From the NCBI GenBank assembly GCA_947258835.1, contig CAMYJY010000048.1, positions 1 through 10,269 of the forward strand: a DNA stretch of 10,269 nt. Reading direction: 5' to 3'. Under the pieces are notes generated by a model. It ran no database searches. It was not told where the DNA came from and saw only the letters and a program-made list of their open reading frames with translations. A program made the position numbers and the translations under genes. Numbering within the stretch: position 1 is the stretch's first letter; each line of letters opens with the position of its first letter. Below, piece after piece: positions 1-7,013 of the stretch. This DNA comes from an uncultured Pirellulales bacterium (GTDB lineage: Bacteria > Planctomycetota > Planctomycetia > Pirellulales > Lacipirellulaceae).

Positions 1-429
1 CCCCGGCGCAGGGCCGATCTGGACATGGACATCACCCCCATGATCGACATCACCTTCCTGCTGTTGATCTTCTTTATCGTGTGCTCCACGCCCGACACGC
101 AAACAGCTGTTGAATTGCCCTCAGCAAAATATGGCAAAGGAGTCGGAGAAAAGAACTCCGTCATCATTACCCTCAGTGATGAAGGCCCGGAGAGTGCCCC
201 GATCTACCTAGCCGACGGAAAAATCGGTCCGGCACTGCCGGAGGATCCGCAACGACAGCAACAGCTGATCCAGGCAGCGGTCGCAGCCGGACGCCGTGAG
301 CAGCAAAAAGAAAATGTCCTCATCAAAGCCGACCGCAACGTAGCCCACCGGGATGTGGCCCACGTGATTCAAATCGTTTCGCGTGTGGCCGGTGCTAAAA
401 TCCACCTGGCCGTGCTGGAGGCGGATTGA
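1..429 (+). CDS. exbD: ExbD/TolR-type biopolymer transport protein, 5' end cut by window edge
   Basis: Inner-membrane subunit of a proton-driven ExbB/ExbD (TolQ/TolR) motor, with one N-terminal helix and a periplasmic domain. The frame is open from base 1; the first visible residues (PRRRADLDMDITPMID) are already the basic cytoplasmic stretch and the entry to the helix, so the true start lies upstream and the ATG at 25 is internal. Visible residues 16-30 (DITFLLLIFFIVCST) are the helix. It opens with the Asp (codon 46-48) that is conserved in this family and needed for proton use in E. coli ExbD. The C-terminal part (VLIKADRNVAHRDVAHVIQ) is the usual ExbD fold, and 142 visible residues fit the family length. 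The stop directly abuts the next exbD. An ExbB/TolQ/MotA-like gene is expected just upstream but is outside the window. The ExbD family is secure; ExbD versus TolR and the substrate are not. Confidence 0.93.
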   Translation, partial: PRRRADLDMDITPMIDITFLLLIFFIVCSTPDTQTAVELPSAKYGKGVGEKNSVIITLSDEGPESAPIYLADGKIGPALPEDPQRQQQLIQAAVAAGRREQQKENVLIKADRNVAHRDVAHVIQIVSRVAGAKIHLAVLEAD

Positions 430-921
430 ATGCGGCGCGGATTCACCCCCAATAAAAACGGGACACAAAGCGGAACCCTACGGCCTGACGGGAGCAGTTC
501 GCAGCAGGATCTGGACCTGACTCCGATGGTCGACGTGACTTTTCTGCTGCTGATTTTTTTTATGATTACCGCGGCCTTTGCCCTCCAAAAGGCCCTCGAG
601 GTCCCGCCCGTGGAACAGGAGCCGGCAGCCAGCCAAACGGTGGAAGACCTGGAAGTCAACGCGGTGGTGGTCCGTGTGGATGCCGACAACGTGTTTTGGA
701 TCGGTGCCCCCCAATGGGATCAGGAACAAAGGGCCCCGAGCCACCAGGATCTGCTCCTCAAACTGCGCGAGGCACGCCACGGTCTACCGGCACGGTCGCC
801 CAAAATGTTGGTGCAGGCCCACGGGGACGCGCGGCATGAGTTTGTAGTCGCCGCCCTGGATGCAGGTTCGGGAGTCGGCATGGAAGAAATCCAACTCATG
901 AGCTACGAATCGGAACAATAA
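430..921 (+). CDS. exbD: second ExbD/TolR-type biopolymer transport protein
   Basis: A second, clearly different ExbD paralogue of 163 aa. The ATG follows the previous stop with no gap, and a GGAGG Shine-Dalgarno (417-421) lies 8 nt before it inside the upstream gene, so the two are translationally coupled. Residues 1-26 are a polar cytoplasmic tail. Residues 27-50 (DLDLTPMVDVTFLLLIFFMI) form the single helix, with the conserved Asp at residue 35. The rest is the periplasmic domain, ending in MLVQAHGDARHEFVVAALDAG, which matches the usual ExbD C-terminal beta-alpha region. The periplasmic domain carries an extra Pro/Glu-rich linker (about residues 57-75) and is otherwise unlike the first copy. 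Tandem unlike ExbD genes could build a heterodimeric stator plug in place of the usual homodimer; that is inference. Confidence 0.93.
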   Translation: MRRGFTPNKNGTQSGTLRPDGSSSQQDLDLTPMVDVTFLLLIFFMITAAFALQKALEVPPVEQEPAASQTVEDLEVNAVVVRVDADNVFWIGAPQWDQEQRAPSHQDLLLKLREARHGLPARSPKMLVQAHGDARHEFVVAALDAGSGVGMEEIQLMSYESEQ

Positions 922-927
922 ATCGCT

Positions 928-3900
928 ATGCACACTGACGACTTTTTGAACATCCTGGCGGAGCAGGGCCTCATAGCCCCCGAGACGCTGAGCCAACTGC
1001 GCCAGCAGGCTGCCCAACACCAAGGCCGCCTGACGCCGGCAGCCATTTTAAAATTTCTTGTCCAACAAGGCTTGGTCTCGCGCGACGACGCCAAACAACT
1101 GCTACGGACAACGCTCACCCTAACTCCGCAGGCGGAAGCCGGCATCCTAGGGCCTGACCAGTCGCCGCCGCCCTCAGAACCAACGGCACCGCTGACCTTG
1201 ATGCCCGCGGCAGGCTCCGACGCCACTGGCCCCGCGGATGCAGAAGTCCTCACCTTAATGCCCATCGAGGAAACGCATGGGCCAGCCGACGGGGATGCCA
1301 CGGGCCCCGCGGACGCGGAAGTCCTCACCTTGCTGCCCATCGAGGAAACGCGTGGGCCAGCCAACGATGATGCCCCTGCCAGCGCGGAGACTCCCACCCT
1401 CATGCCGATCGAGGAAGAGCGTGCGGACGATGACGCCCCAGCCTTGCAGGGCTGGACGACGACTGAGCTCTCGGCGGCACCGGCAGACGCAGTGGTCGCT
1501 CCACCCGAGTCGTCCCCAGAACCACCCCCAGCCCCCGTCTTGGAGGAAGTGCCCGTACAAAAATTAGACCCGGTAGCCCAGCCTCCATCCGCACCGCGTC
1601 GGCCACGCCGCTCACAACCCACCAGCGAATGGGACTCTCCGCTGCTCATCTTTGGCGGGGGAGGATTGCTGTTCCTGCTGCTCGTGGGTGCCATCGTGGG
1701 CCTGCTCATCAACCGCGAGGACGCCGAGGCCGTGCTGACTGAAGCACGTGATGCCTTTGCGGCGGGCGCCTACCGACAAGCCATCCAGCGGTATGACCAC
1801 TTCGTAAACACCTTTCCCAGCCATCCCCAGGCCAGTACGGCCAAGGTCAAGCTGGGGATGGCCAAACTATGGCAGGCCACCAAAATCGCTGCCGATCCGG
1901 AGCGGGCGCTGCACACCGCCCAACAGGTTTTGGACGAGGTTCAAGACGAAGCGGAGTTTCGCAGTGCCCAACGGGATTTGGCCTCACTGTTGCCGGAAAT
2001 TGCCCAGGGCCTGGCCGCCCAGGCAGAAGCAGCCACGGTCGCGGCGGAAGTGGACCGCCTGGTGGAGCAAACCAATCTGTCCTTGGCACTCTGTACCAAC
2101 ACAAAATTTGTCACCCGCCAATTTCGCGACGACGTGGTGCTGGACGAGGTCCGTCAAACCCTGGCCCGCATTCAACAAAGCCGCGTGCAAAACGAACAAT
2201 TGGCAACGGGACTGAGCGCCATCCAGGCAGCACTCGCCACCCAGGACACCGCGGAAGCCTACCGCATTCATCGCCAGCTCTGGGGGGAAAACCCAGGCCT
2301 TCTGCAAAATGAGCAACTGGCGCAACAGTTGATAAACATCTCCGCCGCCGAGGCCGACACGGTTCAATTTCATGCCGAAACAATCCCCGCCGCTACCGAT
2401 CCACGATCGGATTGCGTCACGGCCTGCCTGGTACCTGCGGTACAAACCGCCATGCAAGGTGCCCCGGCGGAAGGAACCGTGGCCGTGCGGATGGATGGCT
2501 CCGTTTATGGACTGAGCGCGCGGGATGGCACCGTGCTGTGGCAAATTTTTGTGGGGCACGCCCCGGGCCCTGTCCCGCAGACCTTGCCCAACGGGGATTT
2601 TTTGGTCGTGGATGCGGTCCATCACGACTTGCTGCGGCTGGCCGGCCCAGACGGCACTCTGCTGTGGCGGAGTGGGTTTCAGTCGGCCCTCACCACGCCC
2701 GTGGTGTTCGCATCGCGAGTCCTCGTGGCCGAACAGACTGGCAAGCTGCACGTGACGGACCTGGCCACCGGCGCCCGCCAGGGATATATCCAGTTTCCCC
2801 AACGCCTACCGGTCGCGCCAGCCTGTTCGCCGCGCGCACAACAAATCTACGTGGTCGGCGAACATTCGAGTTTATTTACGCTTTCCTCAGAAGACTTTTC
2901 ATGCCTCGGCGTACACTTTCTGGGGCATGCAGCGGGCAGCATACAAACCGCCCCCCTCGCCATTCTCGACAAAGTGCTGGTTGCTGAAAACGCCGGCCTG
3001 ACCACCAGCCGACTCCACATCTTGCAGACCCACGCGCAAGGAACCACCGCCAGCCACATCCGGCCGCTGAAACTCCAGGGACTGGTCAATACGTCTCTGC
3101 TCTCCGCTGGCAGACGGGCTGTCGTCGTTACCTCGCAAGGCCAAGTGGATGTGTACGAAGTCGCCTTCGGCAACCAACAGACAGCGTTGACCCGCATCGC
3201 CCGCCGTGACGCCGACGACGGAGCAGCGGTGGCTCGTTTTGGCCTGCTAGCGGACGGCCACGTGTGGCTCGGCGGCAACCAATTGTCCAAGTTGGCCGTG
3301 TTGCCCACTGGCAATCGAATGCCGGTACAAAATCTGGATGCGAATTATCCGGGAGACACCTTTGATCATCCACTCCAACAACTTGAGCAGACGCTGATTC
3401 ATGTGCGGCGCCCGCGTCATCGCGCGGGAGCACTCGTGGCCGCCATGGGGATGGAATTGGGAAATACCTGCTGGGAAACGCAGTTGGCCGTGCCAGTGGC
3501 TGGAGCTCCCAGCATCGACGCCACGGCACAGCAGATCACGTGCCTCACCGCCGCGGGGACGGCGCATCGCTTCCAGGCCTCGCCCAACACCACACCGGAG
3601 GTCGCCGACGACCGGAAAAGATGGCAGCAGCAGACGGTGTGGGGAGCTGCCGTCAATGGTGAAACACGGAACCAACGCGTTCCCCATCAATCGTTACCGC
3701 CACAGACATCCGCCCAGCGCGACCTGCCGGTGCTGTCGTCTGGCCTCGACCTGGGACAAGGTCGCTTGGCCGCCTTGGCCGAAAATTCCCCAGCGCTGTT
3801 ACATTTTCGACCTCAAGCCACTGCCAACCAACTGCAACGCCTCGAGCTGGCCAGCCCCGCCAGTTGCCCGGCGGTTGCCTGGGGGGCAGGATTTGTCGTG

Positions 3901-4584
3901 CCCACCCAAGGAGGGCAGGTGTTTTTGTTGGACCGCGCTACGGGGAAACAGCTGGGGAGCCCGTTTCAGCCCCCCGTGCCACCCAACGCAAAATTTCAGT
4001 GGTTGGTCCCAGCAGTTCACGACGAAAGCGCACGGCTGATCCTAAGTGATGGCCAAGAAAAAATTTACAGTCTCTCCCAAGCCACCGAGCCCCAACCGCA
4101 CCTGCGGCTGGAGGAAGCTGCCGACGTGGAATACGGCCCGCTGGTTACCCGGCTGGCAGTGCTGGGCGATCGTGTGGCGGCGGGGACAGAGCACGGTGAT
4201 GTGGCCGTTTATGCCTTGCCTACCCTGACAGCCCACACGACGCTGGCGTTGGATGCTCCCATCGTGTGGGGTCCGTTTGCGACGGCAACCCACTGGATTG
4301 TAGCCACGGCCAACGAGGAGTTGATCGCCGTCACCTCAGAGGGCAAAATCACCTGGCGACAACCCCACCGGCGGGGCCCGCCGCGGGGCACCCCTTACGC
4401 CGAGGGCAACGACCTGTTTCTCCTCTGGCAGACAGGTGGTGTATCGCGTTTGGCAATGGACAGTGGTCAGGAAGTTGCTCACACCCCCCTGAGCCAACCC
4501 GCGCTGGCAGGCCCCTGGCCCTGCGGCAAACAACTGGTAGTCACGACCCCCCACGGACTTGTGCTCTTACTCCAACGCCCCTAG
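928..4584 (+). CDS. large membrane-tethered protein: cytoplasmic repeat tail, one TM helix, TPR-like segment, WD40/PQQ-like beta-propeller
   Basis: A 1218-aa protein of unknown specific role. Residues 1-62 form a small helical domain with two 'L..qGLi/v' turns (EQGLIAPETL, QQGLVSRDDA), somewhat like MshEN/GspE-N modules. Residues 63-235 are Pro/Ala/Glu-rich and disordered, with five copies of an LTLxP-type motif. A basic patch (RRPRR, 224-228) precedes one membrane helix (about 239-261), so the N-terminus should be cytoplasmic and the rest periplasmic. Residues 265-310 read as a TPR-like hairpin (ARDAFAAGAYRQAIQRYDHF), followed by helices to about 470. From about 515 to the end there are repeated propeller-blade signatures: DGTVLWQ (533-539), PDGTLLWR (574-581), GKLHVTDLATG (605-615), GGQVFLLDRATGKQLG (995-1010), EGKITWRQ (1138-1145). 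It starts 6 nt after exbD2 with only a weak ribosome site, which suggests coupling. Planctomycete relatives are usually annotated as PQQ-binding-like propeller proteins, but no cofactor is implied here. Confidence 0.85.
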   Translation: MHTDDFLNILAEQGLIAPETLSQLRQQAAQHQGRLTPAAILKFLVQQGLVSRDDAKQLLRTTLTLTPQAEAGILGPDQSPPPSEPTAPLTLMPAAGSDATGPADAEVLTLMPIEETHGPADGDATGPADAEVLTLLPIEETRGPANDDAPASAETPTLMPIEEERADDDAPALQGWTTTELSAAPADAVVAPPESSPEPPPAPVLEEVPVQKLDPVAQPPSAPRRPRRSQPTSEWDSPLLIFGGGGLLFLLLVGAIVGLLINREDAEAVLTEARDAFAAGAYRQAIQRYDHFVNTFPSHPQASTAKVKLGMAKLWQATKIAADPERALHTAQQVLDEVQDEAEFRSAQRDLASLLPEIAQGLAAQAEAATVAAEVDRLVEQTNLSLALCTNTKFVTRQFRDDVVLDEVRQTLARIQQSRVQNEQLATGLSAIQAALATQDTAEAYRIHRQLWGENPGLLQNEQLAQQLINISAAEADTVQFHAETIPAATDPRSDCVTACLVPAVQTAMQGAPAEGTVAVRMDGSVYGLSARDGTVLWQIFVGHAPGPVPQTLPNGDFLVVDAVHHDLLRLAGPDGTLLWRSGFQSALTTPVVFASRVLVAEQTGKLHVTDLATGARQGYIQFPQRLPVAPACSPRAQQIYVVGEHSSLFTLSSEDFSCLGVHFLGHAAGSIQTAPLAILDKVLVAENAGLTTSRLHILQTHAQGTTASHIRPLKLQGLVNTSLLSAGRRAVVVTSQGQVDVYEVAFGNQQTALTRIARRDADDGAAVARFGLLADGHVWLGGNQLSKLAVLPTGNRMPVQNLDANYPGDTFDHPLQQLEQTLIHVRRPRHRAGALVAAMGMELGNTCWETQLAVPVAGAPSIDATAQQITCLTAAGTAHRFQASPNTTPEVADDRKRWQQQTVWGAAVNGETRNQRVPHQSLPPQTSAQRDLPVLSSGLDLGQGRLAALAENSPALLHFRPQATANQLQRLELASPASCPAVAWGAGFVVPTQGGQVFLLDRATGKQLGSPFQPPVPPNAKFQWLVPAVHDESARLILSDGQEKIYSLSQATEPQPHLRLEEAADVEYGPLVTRLAVLGDRVAAGTEHGDVAVYALPTLTAHTTLALDAPIVWGPFATATHWIVATANEELIAVTSEGKITWRQPHRRGPPRGTPYAEGNDLFLLWQTGGVSRLAMDSGQEVAHTPLSQPALAGPWPCGKQLVVTTPHGLVLLLQRP
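1219..1368 (+). repeat. 75-bp in-frame tandem duplication inside the tail of the propeller protein
   Basis: Two adjacent 75-bp units (1219-1293 and 1294-1368) encode 25-residue copies DATGPADAEVLTLMPIEE... and DATGPADAEVLTLLPIEE..., which differ at only four residues. A third, shorter and diverged copy follows (AETPTLMPIEE, residues 153-163). The unit is a multiple of three and keeps frame, consistent with recent slippage or unequal crossing-over in a disordered cytoplasmic linker. Confidence 0.85.
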
Positions 4585-4604
4585 GGGATGTCAGGTAACC
4601 GCCG

Positions 4605-6869
4605 ATGCGACACACGGTGAAAGTCTTGCCTCTCGTCTTGGTCGTGGTTTGTATGCCCTGGGTGGCCGCCGCAACACCAGTCCGCCTCTTGGATCAACAA
4701 CCGTTTGATCGGATCACACTCTCCGCGGACCATGGCCACGAGACCATCGATGTCACCCTACTCGATCTTCCAAATCGCCAAGTGCCCGACCCGCTGCCCA
4801 CCAGCGGTCAACTTGAACTACGTCGTGTCGAGTCGCCTTCGGTGCTGTACGCAGTGGATTGGAGCTCGATTGCCAAGGTGGAACTCTTTGAGCAGTTGCT
4901 CCTAGCCGCAGCCAAACGGCACACGCAAGCGCGCGACTTTCCCCAAGCGGCGGACTACCTGGAATTTCTAGAGCGCAATTATCCCCAGCTGACCGGATTG
5001 CCCGCCGCCATGGAATCCTATCTGCTCCGCGATGCCGCAGCTAATTTTAGGGAGCAGCGTTACGAAGAGGCACTAACAATCCTACTCGCCCTCTACGACC
5101 GCAACCCCCAGCGCCGCGGGCTGACCAAAATGGTAACGGCCGTCAGCGATCGGCTGCTGGAAAAACACGTGGCCGAAGGTGATTTTGTCGCGGCCCGCGG
5201 CGTGCTGCAGCTACTGGCGGACGGTTTTCCGCGACTGAAAATGAGTAGTCTCACAACTTGGGAGGCCCGGCTCATGGAGCAGGCCCAGCAGCAACTGGCT
5301 GCCGGACGCGATGCTCTGGAGCAGGGCGACTGGCTTGCCGCACGGCAAGCCATCAAAAAGGCACAACAAATCCTGCCACGGATTGAGGGTGCCGACGTGT
5401 TGCTGCAGGACATCAACCAGCGGGCCCCTCAGGTGGTGGTCGGCGTAGGGCAGCTCGCGACCACCGGCACCCGCCATCCGCTGGAGGATTGGGCGACCGC
5501 GCGGGTCAGACGTTTGCTTGCTCCGCAATTTGTAGAGCTCGTCAATTTTGGAGCCGAGGGAGGAGTCTATCAGTGCCTCGGGGGAGAGATCCACAGCGAC
5601 GACGGCGGCCTTTCGCTCCGGGTCGACCTCGATCCGCAGGCCCTCGGAATGACCCCGGAGTGGATCGCTCGGCAGTTGCTACGGCTTTCCAGCAACGCCA
5701 GCTCGGATTTTCAAGCCAGTTTGGCCTGCAACCTGCGGGCTGTCAGCATTGCTCAAGGCAAGCAAGTTTTGCTGAGCTGGCACAGGCCCGTCGTGCGACC
5801 GGAGGCACTGCTGCGATTTCCCTTAGAGAGTAAGTGTGGCCAGTACATCTCTGCTCCCGCGTCGCCGGAACAACGCCACTACCAGCGCCGCCAGCAAGCC
5901 CCACGTGATTCCGGACCGCAGACCATCACGGAACAAGCATTCGCGGACGACACCGCCGCCATCAAGGCCCTGCTGGATGGGGAGATCGACGTGCTGGATC
6001 GCGTTGCTCCCTGGCACGTGAAGACCCTGCGTCAGGCGGATGCGCTCGTGGTTGACTTTTATCGCCTGCCCACCCTACACGTACTCATCCCCAACCATGC
6101 CCGACCGCTAGTGGCCCGCCGTGAATTCCGACGCGCACTGGTCTACGGCATCAATCGCCGCCAAATCCTGGAGGAGATCATCTTGGGTGGGCGGACGCGG
6201 GCCGGGTTTCAGGTGCTCAGCGGACCGCTGCCCAGGGGAGTTACGCATAGCGATCCGATTGGTTATGCCTACGACGCCTCTCTCCTACCACGTCCCTACG
6301 AGCCGCGTCTGGCAGCCGCACTGGCCGAGGCTGCCCGCCAGGGGGTAAGCCAGCCAAACTCTGCCGCCGCGCCCGTACCCCCCGCGGAAACTGAAGGGGC
6401 GGCAACGACACCTTTGCTGTTGGTGCATCCTCCCACCACCTTGGCACGCACCATTTGCCAAACGCTGCAGGTGCAGCTCTCAGCGGTCGACATCCCCCTC
6501 CAGTTGGAGGAATTATCCCCCACCGCCCCGCCCGCCGACTATGACTTGCTGTATACCGACTTGGTGATGTGGGAGCCGCTGGTCGATGCCAGGCGATTGC
6601 TGGGGCCGAGCGGCACCGCAGGGTCTTGCAGCGCCGCCATGAACTTGGCTCTCCACCGAGTTGATCAGGCCCAAAACTGGCCGCAACTCCGTCAGCGGCT
6701 GCGCCGGGTACACCAACTTGCCGCCCAGGAGTTGCCCGTGATTCCGCTCTGGCAAACAGTCACTGCCTTTGCCTACCGCCGGACTCTGCAGGGAGTAGGC
6801 CGCACACCCGTAGCCCTCTACCAGAATGTGACTGCCTGGAAATTTGGAGAGGCCCAGCCCAACCCATGA
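4605..6869 (+). CDS. exported peptide/solute-binding protein (SBP_bac_5 family) with N-terminal TPR-like region
   Basis: A 754-aa periplasmic protein. Residues 1-24 are a signal peptide (basic MRHTVK, hydrophobic LPLVLVVVC, cleavage near AAA-TP); Cys16 lacks a proper lipobox, so it is probably not a lipoprotein. Residues 90-270 are helical repeats resembling TPRs (QARDFPQAADYLEFLERNYP, REQRYEEALTILLALYDRNP, ALEQGDWLAARQAIKKAQQI). From about 276 the sequence resembles DppA/OppA-type binding proteins: a degenerate first lobe (HPLEDWATARVRRLLAPQFVE), then AIKALLDGEIDVLDRVAPWH (452-471), the hallmark RREFRRALVYGINRRQILEE (505-524), and a C-terminal lobe ending QELPVIPLWQTVTAFAYRR. At 754 aa it exceeds the usual ~500-600 because of the TPR-like front. 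It sits 20 nt after the propeller gene and no ABC permease or ATPase is nearby, so a sensing or envelope role with the ExbD complex is as likely as peptide uptake. Domain assignment is firm, ligand unknown. Confidence 0.82.
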   Translation: MRHTVKVLPLVLVVVCMPWVAAATPVRLLDQQPFDRITLSADHGHETIDVTLLDLPNRQVPDPLPTSGQLELRRVESPSVLYAVDWSSIAKVELFEQLLLAAAKRHTQARDFPQAADYLEFLERNYPQLTGLPAAMESYLLRDAAANFREQRYEEALTILLALYDRNPQRRGLTKMVTAVSDRLLEKHVAEGDFVAARGVLQLLADGFPRLKMSSLTTWEARLMEQAQQQLAAGRDALEQGDWLAARQAIKKAQQILPRIEGADVLLQDINQRAPQVVVGVGQLATTGTRHPLEDWATARVRRLLAPQFVELVNFGAEGGVYQCLGGEIHSDDGGLSLRVDLDPQALGMTPEWIARQLLRLSSNASSDFQASLACNLRAVSIAQGKQVLLSWHRPVVRPEALLRFPLESKCGQYISAPASPEQRHYQRRQQAPRDSGPQTITEQAFADDTAAIKALLDGEIDVLDRVAPWHVKTLRQADALVVDFYRLPTLHVLIPNHARPLVARREFRRALVYGINRRQILEEIILGGRTRAGFQVLSGPLPRGVTHSDPIGYAYDASLLPRPYEPRLAAALAEAARQGVSQPNSAAAPVPPAETEGAATTPLLLVHPPTTLARTICQTLQVQLSAVDIPLQLEELSPTAPPADYDLLYTDLVMWEPLVDARRLLGPSGTAGSCSAAMNLALHRVDQAQNWPQLRQRLRRVHQLAAQELPVIPLWQTVTAFAYRRTLQGVGRTPVALYQNVTAWKFGEAQPNP

Positions 6870-6881
6870 GAACGCAGGTTT

Positions 6882-6910
6882 TGCAAGAACGGCCAGAGGC
6901 CGTTCTTGCA
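6882..6910 (+). terminator. perfect 13-bp hairpin ending the exbD operon
   Basis: The arms TGCAAGAACGGCC (6882-6894) and GGCCGTTCTTGCA (6898-6910) are exactly complementary around the 3-nt loop AGA. Two A-T pairs and one T-G pair can extend the stem outward. It begins 12 nt after the stop of the SBP gene, where a terminator or mRNA 3'-end stabiliser is expected. There is no T-run after it, so it is not a classic E. coli-type intrinsic terminator. Being nearly symmetric, it would form on either strand. Confidence 0.6.
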
Positions 6911-7013
6911 GAAGTAAATTGATCTAGACAAATTTCGTTGTGAGCCACCGCAGTGCGTGAGCAGGGGCTAATTTCTCGCGCTGTACTAACTCCCTGGAGG
7001 CCCTGTTTTCAGT

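Noticed and set aside
903..1712. Open minus-strand frame of 269 codons
   Set aside because: It lies wholly opposite the large propeller gene, and its Ser/Ala/Gly-rich repetitive translation is the antisense of the Pro/Ala-rich tail. No family features.
4578..4587. Perfect 10-bp palindrome CCCCTAGGGG over the stop codon of the propeller gene
   Set aside because: Too short and without a loop to act as a terminator; likely chance in GC-rich sequence within a 20-nt intra-operon gap.
6911..7013. Possible promoter for the 484-aa gene (TTGATC near 6919, TACTAA at 6984-6989)
   Set aside because: No pair of boxes with 16-18 nt spacing could be found, so no promoter is called.
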